This document shows positions 39,028 through 47,438 of a stretch of DNA of 64,000 nt, one piece after another. Numbering within the stretch: the stretch's first letter is position 1; each line of letters starts with the position of its first letter. The notes below the pieces were generated by a model that saw nothing but the letters and a program-made list of their open reading frames with translations, did no database searches and was not told where the DNA came from. Where the stretch lies: contig NZ_JABFTX010000003.1 of NCBI RefSeq assembly GCF_021404305.1, forward strand, positions 620,001 through 684,000, in the 5' to 3' direction. The DNA is from Billgrantia ethanolica. Lineage in GTDB: Bacteria > Pseudomonadota > Gammaproteobacteria > Pseudomonadales > Halomonadaceae. The position numbers were made by a program, and so were the translations under genes.

Positions 39028-40026
39028 TCAGTACTCGAAGTTGAGTGCAGCGTCGACAAGATCCTGACCGACGGTGGGGGCCCACTTTTCGATGACGGGA
39101 GCGACGGCCTCGCGGAAGGGGTCGAGATCGGGATGTGTGACGGTCATGCCCAGCTCTTCAAGCTGCACGACGTAACGCTGCTCCAGTTCCTGGCTGGCTT
39201 CACGCTGGATGGGAAGCGCTATCTGCGCAGCCTCGATAATGATGGCCTGATCTTCTTCGCTGAATGAGTTGAAGAGGTCCAGGCTCATCATCAGAGGAGC
39301 CGGTGAGTAGACGTGCTGAGTCATGTTCAGGTAGTCCTGAACTTCATAGAAATTCACGTCGTAGATGGTGGGCAGAGGGTTCTCCTGGCTGTCCATCACT
39401 CCCTGCTGCAGCGCGGTGTAGACCTCCGTCCAGGCCATGGGCGTGGCATTGGCACCCAGTGCTTCCCAGGTGTCGACCTGAACGCGGCTCTCCTGGGTAC
39501 GGTGGTTGATCCCCCGTAGATCGCTGGGATGTTCGAGGGGACGGACCGAATTCGTATTGTGTCGGAAGCCATTCTCCATCCATGCCAGGAACTTCACGTT
39601 CATGTGCTCCTCGGCCAACTGAGCGAGATACTCACCGTGCTCGCTGTCCAGAAAGGCATAGGCATGCTCATGATTCTCGAACACATAGGGCAGGTCGAAG
39701 AGCATGAACTGGTCGACGAAGCCCCCCATCGGTCCGGTGGAAGAGATGCCGGCGTCAATGATGCCAAAGCCCATGCCTTCCACGACTTCTCGTTCTGCAC
39801 CGAGGGCGTTGTCGTAGTGGGGTTCGATAGCCAAGCGGCCTTCCGAGAGGCGCTCCAGCTCCTCGCCGAACTTGAGAACGCCAACGCCTTGCTGGGATTC
39901 CGGGCCCAGCGGAAGGCTGACGTCGATGACTCGCTCTGGCTGGGCAAGAGCGGTTGTTGAAGTGGCCAAGGCGACGGCGGCTGCCAAGGAGGTGAGGGTG
40001 AGGGTCTTGGTCTGCAAGCGGTTCAT
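39028..40026 (-). CDS. dctP: TRAP transporter substrate-binding protein (DctP)
   Basis: A 332-residue exported receptor with a signal peptide (cleavage near ALA-QP). The SMNMG-like TRAP helix region and the arginine that clamps a carboxylate (in RTQESRVQVDTWEALGA and nearby) fit the DctP family. It is the first gene of the LacI-regulated operon; the ligand is probably a hydroxy or sugar acid given the enzymes behind it. Confidence 0.9.
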   Translation of the reverse strand: MNRLQTKTLTLTSLAAAVALATSTTALAQPERVIDVSLPLGPESQQGVGVLKFGEELERLSEGRLAIEPHYDNALGAEREVVEGMGFGIIDAGISSTGPMGGFVDQFMLFDLPYVFENHEHAYAFLDSEHGEYLAQLAEEHMNVKFLAWMENGFRHNTNSVRPLEHPSDLRGINHRTQESRVQVDTWEALGANATPMAWTEVYTALQQGVMDSQENPLPTIYDVNFYEVQDYLNMTQHVYSPAPLMMSLDLFNSFSEEDQAIIIEAAQIALPIQREASQELEQRYVVQLEELGMTVTHPDLDPFREAVAPVIEKWAPTVGQDLVDAALNFEY

Positions 40027-40156
40027 GAAAAACTCCTGATCAAGCCAGCGTTTGCGCTGAGCGCGTTGTCGTTGTGTCTGTCATCTGCATCGATGGGGGC
40101 TCAGCAGTCTTTGTCCGTCCAATAAGCCAAGCCCAGAGCAAGTTCTAGTTCAGATG

Positions 40157-40168
40157 GCATACGTATGC
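40157..40168. promoter_or_regulatory. Palindrome GCATACGTATGC, candidate LacI-family operator 1
   Basis: A perfect 12-base palindrome with a central CG, 131 bases upstream of dctP. Its core ATACGTAT is shared with the palindrome centred 91 bases away. Confidence 0.6.
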
Positions 40169-40246
40169 AATTAATCATAGAGATTCGGTGCCGAGGTGGT
40201 ATTTCAAGTAATTGAAAATAATGTAAATATACTTTAGTCGTATTAA

Positions 40247-40260
40247 TGAATACGTATTCA
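40247..40260. promoter_or_regulatory. Palindrome TGAATACGTATTCA, candidate LacI-family operator 2
   Basis: A perfect 14-base palindrome of the LacI/GalR form TGNNNNCGNNNNCA, 221 bases upstream of dctP. The pairing with operator 1 would allow DNA looping. Confidence 0.65.
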
Positions 40261-40484
40261 CAATCTGGACCTAGTGACGCTGTGTCACTCTAGGCCTAGT
40301 GGCGCTTTCCAGGCGCCCATTCATCTATGCGTTTCCCTTGATGTTGAATACGTTGACAGGGCGAGGCCGAGTTGCTCGCGGGTCATCTGCCCGGCGGGGT
40401 GAACTTGACTGGACAGCGAGCTGGGACGGAGCAAGGTGGAAGCAATGAAAATTTGACATTTATCAAGCTTCACATCTCTTACCC

Positions 40485-40511
40485 TCAAACTCCTCGAATT
40501 TGTGCCGATAC
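40485..40511 (+). promoter_or_regulatory. Sigma-28 (FliA) promoter of the chemoreceptor gene
   Basis: TCAAACTC, exactly 11 bases, GCCGATAC: close to the flagellar sigma consensus TAAAGTTT-N11-GCCGATAA. It lies 95 bases before the chosen ATG of the methyl-accepting protein, in the right orientation. Confidence 0.75.
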
Positions 40512-40605
40512 GATCATGAGGCACGTCTCTCGTGCCGAGAACAATGAAAACGCTTCGCCGCTTGGCATTGCCTTTCGCCGCGGCACCTTGAGCAGGGGTG
40601 GTACG

Positions 40606-42561
40606 ATGAACTCGATTGTCTATAGCAGGACCCAGGGGTCGCTCGATGCGGATGATCCGCAGGATGTGACGCTTTCTCCTTCTCAGCCTAAGCGTGAGCG
40701 GCTAGGCTTCAGCCGCCGCCTGACGCTGATGATCGTCTCGCTGGTGCTGATCTCGGTGATGCTGGTGGCGGGGTTGGTCTATGTCCAGTACCGTCAGTCG
40801 TTTACCCAGGCGACGGTTGATCGCCTGCAGGGAACCGGCGAGATGATGGCTGGCACCTTTACCCAGTGGCTCGATGCCCGCCAGGACGAGATCGCCTTTG
40901 TAGCCGGGCTCGACTCGGTGCGCCAGGTCGAGATCGAGCCGCTGCAGCACCTGCTGACGCGCCTCGCCGAGCAGAACGGCTACTACGATACGATCTTCTT
41001 CGTGGGCCCCGACGGCATGGGGGTGGCCGGGGTGAGCTTCGATGGCAGTGCAACCATCATGTCTTCCACCGAGGCTGCCGAGTTCCAGGTGGCGGATCGC
41101 GCCTGGTTCCGGGAGGCAATCCAGGGCCGGCCGGTGTTCTCCCAGCCGTTGGTCTCCCGTGCTACCGGCAACCAGGTGAGCAACGTAGTGGCGCCGGTGT
41201 TTGCCGAAAGCGGAGAGGTAGTGGGTGTCGTGCGTGCCGCAGTGCGTCTCGACGTGTTGTTCGAGCGTATGGCCGAGATGTCGCTGGGCGGAAGCTCGGA
41301 TACCTATCTGCTGGGGGCCGACGGCATGCCGGTGACGCCGGTGGCGGCACTGGCTGGTGAGAGCCGTGTACTTGATACCCGTGCGTCGTTAGCCATTGGT
41401 GCCGGCGAGAGCGGCGTCGGCCGCTATGCCGACGTTGGCGGTACCGCGGTGATCGGCAGCTTCACCTACCTGCCACTATTGAACTGGGGATTGGTGGTGG
41501 AGGTGCCCGAGCGCGAGGCCTTGGCTGAGGTCTCACGTCTGTTCTGGATCCTGGTGGGCATCACTGCGGTCATCGTCTCCGTTGCCTTGCTGGTGAGTCT
41601 TGGCGTGGTGCGTTCGGTGGTGACGACCCTGGGCGGAGACCCCGAGCGCGCTGCCGAGGTGGTGCGCCGCGTGGTGCAAGGCGACCTGACCATGCGTGTA
41701 CCGGTCAAGGCGGGAGACACCACCAGCCTGCTGGCCCACATGCACGAGATGCAGCGAAATCTGCAAGCCATGATGGGCGATATCAAACGCACCGCTGAGT
41801 CGGTCAGCGTGGCCAGCAACGAGATCGCCCAGGGCAACGAGGACCTGGCCAGTCGTACCGAGGAGCAGTCCTCGTCTTTGGTGGAGACGGCTTCGAGCCT
41901 GGAACAGATGACGGCTACCGTCAGACAGACGGCGGAATCATCGACCCAGGCGCGTGAGCTGACCCTCGAGCTTGACGAGCAGGCTCGCGATGCAAGCGGG
42001 GTGGGGCAGCAGGCAGCTCACTCCATGGGCGCCATCAAGGAGGCCAATCGGCGGGTCGAAAGCATCGTGGAGGCCATCGACGGCATCGCCTTCCAGACCA
42101 ATCTGCTGGCTCTGAATGCTTCGGTCGAGGCGGCCAGGGCCGGTGAACATGGTCGCGGCTTCGCCGTGGTCGCCACCGAGGTTCGGCAGCTGGCGGGGCG
42201 CTGCGCGGCCGAGGCCAGCAAGATTCGCCAGCTGGTCGACTCCAGCGTAGCGAGTGTCGATGAGGGGGAGCGCCTTGTGCGCACGGCGAGCGATCAATTG
42301 GGAACCATCGTCGAGGGGGTGAAGCGGGTCTCGAGCTTTATCAGCGAGATTGCCACGGCATCTACCGAGCAATCGTCGGGCATCGAGCAGATCAACATGG
42401 CAGTCAGCCAGCTCGATGAGGTCACCCAGCAGAACGCCGCGCTAGTGGAAGAGGCCACCGCTGCCAGCCACTCCTTGAGTGATCAAGCACGCGAGCTGGC
42501 TAGGCTGGTGCAGCGCTTCAAGGTCGAGGAAGGAAGTACTGACTGCAGCATTCTCACTTAG
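40606..42561 (+). CDS. Methyl-accepting chemotaxis protein with dCache sensor
   Basis: A 651-residue receptor. A polar N-terminus of about 35 residues precedes membrane helix 1 (about 36-60); the periplasmic part (about 60-310) looks like a double-Cache sensor; helix 2 lies near 313-335, then HAMP, then the signalling domain with the hairpin tip FQTNLLALNASVEAARAGE. There is no NWETF-type C-terminal tail. The start follows AGGGGTGG; upstream in-frame codons lie within the promoter region. It stands between two TRAP-linked catabolic operons, so it may sense one of their substrates. Confidence 0.93.
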   Translation: MNSIVYSRTQGSLDADDPQDVTLSPSQPKRERLGFSRRLTLMIVSLVLISVMLVAGLVYVQYRQSFTQATVDRLQGTGEMMAGTFTQWLDARQDEIAFVAGLDSVRQVEIEPLQHLLTRLAEQNGYYDTIFFVGPDGMGVAGVSFDGSATIMSSTEAAEFQVADRAWFREAIQGRPVFSQPLVSRATGNQVSNVVAPVFAESGEVVGVVRAAVRLDVLFERMAEMSLGGSSDTYLLGADGMPVTPVAALAGESRVLDTRASLAIGAGESGVGRYADVGGTAVIGSFTYLPLLNWGLVVEVPEREALAEVSRLFWILVGITAVIVSVALLVSLGVVRSVVTTLGGDPERAAEVVRRVVQGDLTMRVPVKAGDTTSLLAHMHEMQRNLQAMMGDIKRTAESVSVASNEIAQGNEDLASRTEEQSSSLVETASSLEQMTATVRQTAESSTQARELTLELDEQARDASGVGQQAAHSMGAIKEANRRVESIVEAIDGIAFQTNLLALNASVEAARAGEHGRGFAVVATEVRQLAGRCAAEASKIRQLVDSSVASVDEGERLVRTASDQLGTIVEGVKRVSSFISEIATASTEQSSGIEQINMAVSQLDEVTQQNAALVEEATAASHSLSDQARELARLVQRFKVEEGSTDCSILT

Positions 42562-42568
42562 CGGGTAG

Positions 42569-42591
42569 GGGTGGGCGTCTCGCGCTCACCC
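42569..42591. terminator. Possible bidirectional terminator between the chemoreceptor and RidA-like genes
   Basis: GGGTGGGC, seven-base loop, GCTCACCC with one G-T pair, in the 61-base gap between convergent genes. No T-run, so the call is weak. Confidence 0.35.
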
Positions 42592-42622
42592 TGGGACTTC
42601 GCTTGGCAGTTTCGGAGTAGTG

Positions 42623-43036
42623 TCACTCGCCCGGCACCACTGCCGTTGCCTCGATTTCCACCTTGGCGCGATCCTCGATCAGGTCGGCGACTTGGACCAT
42701 GGTCATGGCCGGGAAGTGCTTGCCCAGGACTTCCCGGTAGGCGGAGCCAACCTCCTTCAGGCGCGCCAGGTACTCCCGCTTGTCGATCACGTACCAGGTC
42801 AGTCGGACGAGGTGCTGCGGTCCGGCACCGGCCTCCTGCAGCACCTCGACGATGTTGGTCAGTGCCTGGTGGATCTGGTCGACGAAGTCGTCGCTTTCAA
42901 ATATCTGGTCGCCGTTCCAGCCTATCTGGCCGCCCACATACAGGGTGCGGCCCGAGGCGATGACGCCATTGGCGTAGCCCACAGCGGGTTTCCAGTTGGC
43001 GGGGTGGAGGAGCTGATGAGCGGGCGCGGTGTTCAT
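42623..43036 (-). CDS. RidA/YjgF-family protein
   Basis: A 137-residue member of the Rid family (TLYVGGQIGWN, then VRLTWYVIDKREY). Classical RidA hydrolyses reactive enamines and imines. Its catalytic arginine lies in an ARS-type motif before the last strand; here that place reads PAMTMVQVADL, so the arginine is replaced. This points to a Rid subgroup without proven imine deaminase activity. It is the last gene of the operon starting with the CoA-ester monooxygenase, 12 bases after the thioesterase. Confidence 0.88.
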   Translation of the reverse strand: MNTAPAHQLLHPANWKPAVGYANGVIASGRTLYVGGQIGWNGDQIFESDDFVDQIHQALTNIVEVLQEAGAGPQHLVRLTWYVIDKREYLARLKEVGSAYREVLGKHFPAMTMVQVADLIEDRAKVEIEATAVVPGE

Positions 43037-43048
43037 GGTTATTTTCCT

Positions 43049-43465
43049 TCAGGTTTCGTCGGGTGAAATGAATTGACGGATTGGGTCGGGCCAGGGCAGC
43101 GGGCGTCCGGTTCGCAGGTCGATGAGCACCAGCGTTACCTGCGCCGTCAGGCGGCGCTGGTCTTGATGGGTGGCAATGATTTCCAACGTCAGGCTGGTTC
43201 GGCCGAGCGCCTGGGGGACCAGGCTGAAACAGAGGATCTCCCCCAGACGACTGGGTGCGTGGAACTGGGTCTGCAGCGATACCGTCGGCACGCCTCGTCC
43301 CGACGAGATCAGCTCGGCAAAGCTGCAATTCAATGCCTCGCTGAACCAGTCCTCAACGACGGCGTTGATCATCTCGAAATAGCGTGGATAGAAAACGATG
43401 CCTGCCGGGTCGCAGTGTTCGAAGCGTACTTTGCGTTGAGTTGTGAAATAGTGATTGTTACTCAT
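43049..43465 (-). CDS. 4-hydroxybenzoyl-CoA thioesterase-like hotdog thioesterase
   Basis: A 138-residue hotdog-fold thioesterase with the family motif [17 protein letters not shown], in which the aspartate is catalytic. It acts on aromatic or short acyl-CoA esters. The start was set at the ATG that overlaps the monooxygenase stop (ATGA) and has GAGG upstream; the longer frame has no support. It could release the free acid from the hydroxylated CoA ester or rescue CoA. Confidence 0.88.
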   Translation of the reverse strand: MSNNHYFTTQRKVRFEHCDPAGIVFYPRYFEMINAVVEDWFSEALNCSFAELISSGRGVPTVSLQTQFHAPSRLGEILCFSLVPQALGRTSLTLEIIATHQDQRRLTAQVTLVLIDLRTGRPLPWPDPIRQFISPDET

Positions 43466-45747
43466 GTCCATCCCTCGCCGCGCTCGGCCAGGCGCTGTAG
43501 CTGATCGCGCCCGGCCCGATAGGGGGCCGGCCACTCGCATTCGCCATCCTGGATGCCGGCGGCGGCATGCAGCGTCCAGTAGGGGTCGGCCAGGTGGGGG
43601 CGAGCCAGACACACCAGGTCGGCGCGACCGGCCATCAGGATCGAGTTGACGTGGTCGGCCTGGTAGATGTTGCCTACCGCCATGGTCGCCATGCCGGTCT
43701 CGTTGCGGATGCGATCCGAGAAGGGTGTCTGGAACATGCGTCCGTAAACCGGCCGCGCTCGGGTCGAGGTCTGCCCGGCGGAGACGTCGACGATATCCAC
43801 CTCGGCGGCTTGGAGCAGGCGGGCGATCTCGACCGCCTCATCGGGGGTGACGCCCTCGTCGCCGACCCAGTCGTTGGCCGAGATGCGCACCGAGAGCGGC
43901 TTGTGCGCGGGCCACACCTGGCGCACTGCGCGGATCACCTCCAGCGGATAGCGCATGCGGTTCTCGAGCGAGCCGCCGTAGTCGTCGTCGCGGCGGTTGG
44001 TCAGCGGCGTGATGAAGGAGGAGAGCAGGTAGCCGTGGGCGGCATGCACCTCGAGCATGTCGAAGCCGGCACGCTCGGCCATCTGCGCGGCGGCGACGAA
44101 CTCGTCGCGCACCCGCTCCATGTCGGCGCGATCCATGGCCCTGGGCACCTGATTGCGCGCCGACCAGGGCACGGCGGAAGCCGCCATGATCGGCCAGTTG
44201 CCTTCGGGCAGCGGCGCGTCCATCTCCTGCCAGCCGAGCTGGGTCGAGCCCTTGGGTCCGGAGTGGCCGATCTGGGCGCACAGCTTGGCCGGCGTCTCGG
44301 CGTGGACGAAGTCGCACAACCGCTGCCATGCCGCCTCGTGTTCGGGGGCGTAGAAGCCGGGGCAGCCGGGGGTGATACGGCCCTCCGGCGAGACACAGGT
44401 CATCTCGGTGTAGACCAGCCCGGCGCCGCCCTTGGCGCGCTCGGCGTAGTGCACGAAGTGCCAGTCGCTGGGGCAACCGTCCACTGCCTTGTACTGGGCC
44501 ATGGGCGAAACCACTACCCGGTTGATCAGCTGCATGTCGCGTAGCCGGTAGGGGGCGAACATCGGCGCCCGCGCGCTGCCCTCATTGCCGGCCTGGGCCT
44601 GGAACCAGCGCTCGGCGCTCTCGAGCCAGGCCGGGTCGCGCAGGCGCAGGTTCTCGTGACTGATGCGCTGGGAGCGGGTCAGCAGCGAGTAGTTGAACTG
44701 CACCGGGTCGAGGTCCAGGTAACGCTCCACCTGCTCGAACCACTCGGTGGAGTTGCGCGCCGCCGACTGCAGGCGCAGCACCTCGGTGCGGCGTTCCTCC
44801 TCGTAGCGGGCGAAGGCGCTGGCCATGTCGGGCTCGCTGTGCAGGTAGTCGGCCAACGCGATGGCGCTCTCCAGCGCCAGCTTGGTGCCCGAACCGATGG
44901 AGAAGTGGGCGGTGGCCGCGGCGTCGCCCATCAGCACCACGTTGTCGAAGCTCCAACGCGCGCACAGCACCCGGGGGAAGTTGATCCACGCCGAGCCGCG
45001 AATGTGGTTGGCATTGCTCATCAGCGCGTGGCCGTCGAGGTGCCTGGCGAAGATGCGCTCGCATACCGCGATCGACGCCTGCTGGCTCATCTCGCCGAAG
45101 CCGAAGGCGCGCCAGGTGGCTTCGCTGCACTCGACGATGAAGGTCGCGGTATCGGCGTCGAACTGGTAGGCGTGAGCCCACACCCAGCCGTGCTCGGTCT
45201 TCTCGAAGATGAAGGTGAAGGCGTCGTTGAAGGTCTGACGGGTGCCGAGCCAGACGAACTTGCAGGCACGCACGTCGATGTCGGGCTGGAAGTGCTCGGC
45301 ATAGCGCTGACGGGTACGTGAATTGAGGCCGTCGGCGGCCAGTACCAGGTCGAACTCGCGGCGCAGCTCGTCGATGCGCTCGTCCGGCACGTCGCTCTCG
45401 AAGCGCAGCTCGATACCGAGCTCCCGGGCGCGCTCCTGCAGCAGGAGCAGCAGCTGGCGGCGGCCGATACCGCAGAAGCCGTGACCGGTGGAGACGGTCT
45501 TGACGCCGTCATGGATCACGGCGATGTCGTCCCAGTAGGCGAAGTGTTCGCGGATGCGCGCCGCGCTCACGGCATCGTTGGCGGCCAGATTGTCCAGCGT
45601 CTCGTCGGAGAGCACCACGCCCCAGCCGAAGGTGTCGTCGGGGCGGTTGCGCTCGATCACCACGACCTGGTGTGCCGGGTCGCGGCGCTTCATGCTGATG
45701 GCGAAGTAGAGGCCGGCGGGGCCACCGCCCAGGCAGGCGATTCTCAT
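43462..45747 (-). CDS. Bifunctional aromatic acyl-CoA monooxygenase/OYE-type reductase (2-aminobenzoyl-CoA or salicylyl-CoA type)
   Basis: A 761-residue fusion. The N-terminal half is an FAD monooxygenase (Rossmann motif LGGGPAG at residues 6-12, FAD motif [12 protein letters not shown]). The C-terminal half, from about residue 385 ([20 protein letters not shown]), is an FMN-dependent old-yellow-enzyme domain. This layout is that of 2-aminobenzoyl-CoA monooxygenase/reductase and of enzymes annotated as salicylyl-CoA 5-hydroxylase/oxidoreductase. No CoA ligase is nearby; the CoA ester may come from the iorAB-type enzyme encoded just upstream. Palindromic repeats lie 17-43 bases before the start. 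Confidence 0.9.
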   Translation of the reverse strand: MRIACLGGGPAGLYFAISMKRRDPAHQVVVIERNRPDDTFGWGVVLSDETLDNLAANDAVSAARIREHFAYWDDIAVIHDGVKTVSTGHGFCGIGRRQLLLLLQERARELGIELRFESDVPDERIDELRREFDLVLAADGLNSRTRQRYAEHFQPDIDVRACKFVWLGTRQTFNDAFTFIFEKTEHGWVWAHAYQFDADTATFIVECSEATWRAFGFGEMSQQASIAVCERIFARHLDGHALMSNANHIRGSAWINFPRVLCARWSFDNVVLMGDAAATAHFSIGSGTKLALESAIALADYLHSEPDMASAFARYEEERRTEVLRLQSAARNSTEWFEQVERYLDLDPVQFNYSLLTRSQRISHENLRLRDPAWLESAERWFQAQAGNEGSARAPMFAPYRLRDMQLINRVVVSPMAQYKAVDGCPSDWHFVHYAERAKGGAGLVYTEMTCVSPEGRITPGCPGFYAPEHEAAWQRLCDFVHAETPAKLCAQIGHSGPKGSTQLGWQEMDAPLPEGNWPIMAASAVPWSARNQVPRAMDRADMERVRDEFVAAAQMAERAGFDMLEVHAAHGYLLSSFITPLTNRRDDDYGGSLENRMRYPLEVIRAVRQVWPAHKPLSVRISANDWVGDEGVTPDEAVEIARLLQAAEVDIVDVSAGQTSTRARPVYGRMFQTPFSDRIRNETGMATMAVGNIYQADHVNSILMAGRADLVCLARPHLADPYWTLHAAAGIQDGECEWPAPYRAGRDQLQRLAERGEGWT

Positions 45748-45763
45748 GATTGCTCTCCGTTTT

Positions 45764-45790
45764 CTTAAGCCTGAAATATTTAAGCTTGAA
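45764..45790. promoter_or_regulatory. Operator-like repeat pair, site B
   Basis: CTTAAGCCTGAA, three bases, TTTAAGCTTGAA, just upstream of the monooxygenase gene. It shares the AAGCYTGAA unit, repeated at 15-base spacing, with site A at 53723 (14-base spacing). Confidence 0.6.
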
Positions 45791-45854
45791 GCACCTGCGC
45801 GCATTTCAGGCACTCATACCACCCATGCGTGGAGCTGGAATCTTCAAGGCGCAG

Positions 45855-47438
45855 CTAGAGCTGCTTGATGGTGATCCGCGCCGGATCCTCCTCGCTTTGC
45901 CCTGGCTTTGTCGGCTGCCATTCGCCAACCCTTTGCTTGAGGGTTTCCCCCTTTTCGTCGGCGAGGGAGGCACTGCGCAACTGGCGCAGGCGTGTTGCGG
46001 CGTCGGACGCGTCACCGTGGTGCTCAAAGGCCTGCATCACGGTGTCGAAATTCTTCAGGCCGCGGAGGTGGGTGTCGCCATAGCCCTTGATCAGTCCTTG
46101 GGCCTTGATCACCTCCGTAGCGACCTCGGGGGAGATGGCAAGCGCGCGGTCGACAGCTGACAGCCAGGCATCGATGCGCTCACGCTCCTCACGGTAGCGC
46201 AGAGTCTTGCGCCGCCAACGGCGCAGGCTCGCCACGCTCATCAGCAGCAGAAAGCCTCTCAGCTTCTGCGGGCTGATGCGACGCCCACGCTCCGTCAGCT
46301 TCGCCAGCGGACGGCGCACCCAGCCGGTACGCAGCACCCAGCGCCCGAGGCCCGGCGGCAGGGTATCGCAGATCTCCTCGACCCGCGGATGCATAAACTC
46401 GGCGGTATAGACGATCTGGTCCGGATCAGCCTTGACCTCGCTGCGCACCCGATCCGCGCGGTCGCGACGGATCTTCAGGTCGGCGACGCGAATGGTGTCC
46501 TCGTAGCTCAGCCACAGGGCGAGGTGGCGAGCCAGCTCTCGCAGCAGGTTGTGATCGCAGGCTTCTTGCTGAAGCAATGGCAGGCGCTGCTGCAGCAGAG
46601 CGAGATACTCGCTGGCGTAGGCGGCATCCTGATAGTCGATCAGGCGCAGTGCGCCCTGGTGGATCACCTCGCGTGCCGGCTCGGGAAAGCAGGCATCGAT
46701 CTCGGCCTTCAAGGCGACGAGCTCGGATGCCTCTGGTCGGGGCGCTGCCTCGCCAGGCCGGGGGGAGGTGGTGTCTGGCTGAGCGTGTGGCGCTCTGCCT
46801 TGAGCCTGGCGATAGCTTTCTTCGAAAGCGCGCAGGCTGGCCGTGACGCCTATGCCGCCGTCGCGTATCGCTTGTTCGAACGCTTCACGCGGGAAGGGCA
46901 GCGTCTGGCTGCCGGCCAAGGCACCGAGCAGCACGGCGCTGATCACGCTCCCCTGTCGCCTCGCCGTGGCTTCCATGTCGAACTCGATGAAACGCAGGGC
47001 ATTCTGCCGTAACTGTTCACGCACCGGTTCTGGGTCGAGGATGCCGTCGCCCATGGCGCTCTTCTCGGTGATGCCGTAGACCCGATGGCTCGAGGCAATC
47101 ACCGTGGTGCGGTCCGGGGTGACGAGCCCGCGCTCCAGCGCGCGGCCCGCTTCCATGAACTCGGCGGCCAGCACGATATCGACGTCGCCGGGCGAGGGCA
47201 TCAGGGCCAGTACCGGGGCCTGGCCGGCACGCTGGGCCTCGTCTTCGGGAAACAGCTCCAGGTAATAGATGGTGGCTCCGGTTCGCTGGGCGACGCCGGG
47301 CACCGATGTGGCCTGAGCCAGGTAGCCATTGCTCTCGGCCAGGTGGATGATCCAGTCGGAGAGCACGCCGCCGCCCTGGCCGCCCATGGCCATGATCGCC
47401 AGTGTGATCGGTCGTGTGGCGATATTCACGTCAGGCAT
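45855..47438 (-). CDS. iorB: Indolepyruvate oxidoreductase beta-type subunit with extra C-terminal domain
   Basis: A 527-residue protein. Residues 1-200 match the gamma-type domain of 2-oxoacid oxidoreductases (IMAMGGQGGGVLSDWI, VPGVAQRTGATIYY). A further 280 or so residues, from about 245, form a helical DUF6537-like domain not found in minimal IorB proteins of about 200 residues. It overlaps iorA by eight bases. Together they would oxidatively decarboxylate an aryl 2-oxo acid to an aryl-CoA or arylacetyl-CoA. Confidence 0.88.
   Translation of the reverse strand: MPDVNIATRPITLAIMAMGGQGGGVLSDWIIHLAESNGYLAQATSVPGVAQRTGATIYYLELFPEDEAQRAGQAPVLALMPSPGDVDIVLAAEFMEAGRALERGLVTPDRTTVIASSHRVYGITEKSAMGDGILDPEPVREQLRQNALRFIEFDMEATARRQGSVISAVLLGALAGSQTLPFPREAFEQAIRDGGIGVTASLRAFEESYRQAQGRAPHAQPDTTSPRPGEAAPRPEASELVALKAEIDACFPEPAREVIHQGALRLIDYQDAAYASEYLALLQQRLPLLQQEACDHNLLRELARHLALWLSYEDTIRVADLKIRRDRADRVRSEVKADPDQIVYTAEFMHPRVEEICDTLPPGLGRWVLRTGWVRRPLAKLTERGRRISPQKLRGFLLLMSVASLRRWRRKTLRYREERERIDAWLSAVDRALAISPEVATEVIKAQGLIKGYGDTHLRGLKNFDTVMQAFEHHGDASDAATRLRQLRSASLADEKGETLKQRVGEWQPTKPGQSEEDPARITIKQL

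Larger units (their letters stand above)
40027..40605. other. 579-base divergent regulatory region
   Basis: The gap between dctP and the chemoreceptor gene. It holds two LacI-like palindromes (40157 and 40247), an AT-rich segment at 40,170-40,260, an imperfect dyad CCTAGTGAC...GTCACTCTAGG near 40,270-40,294, and a sigma-28 promoter at 40485. A 67-codon reading frame on the minus strand here is not supported by a ribosome site. Confidence 0.6.
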
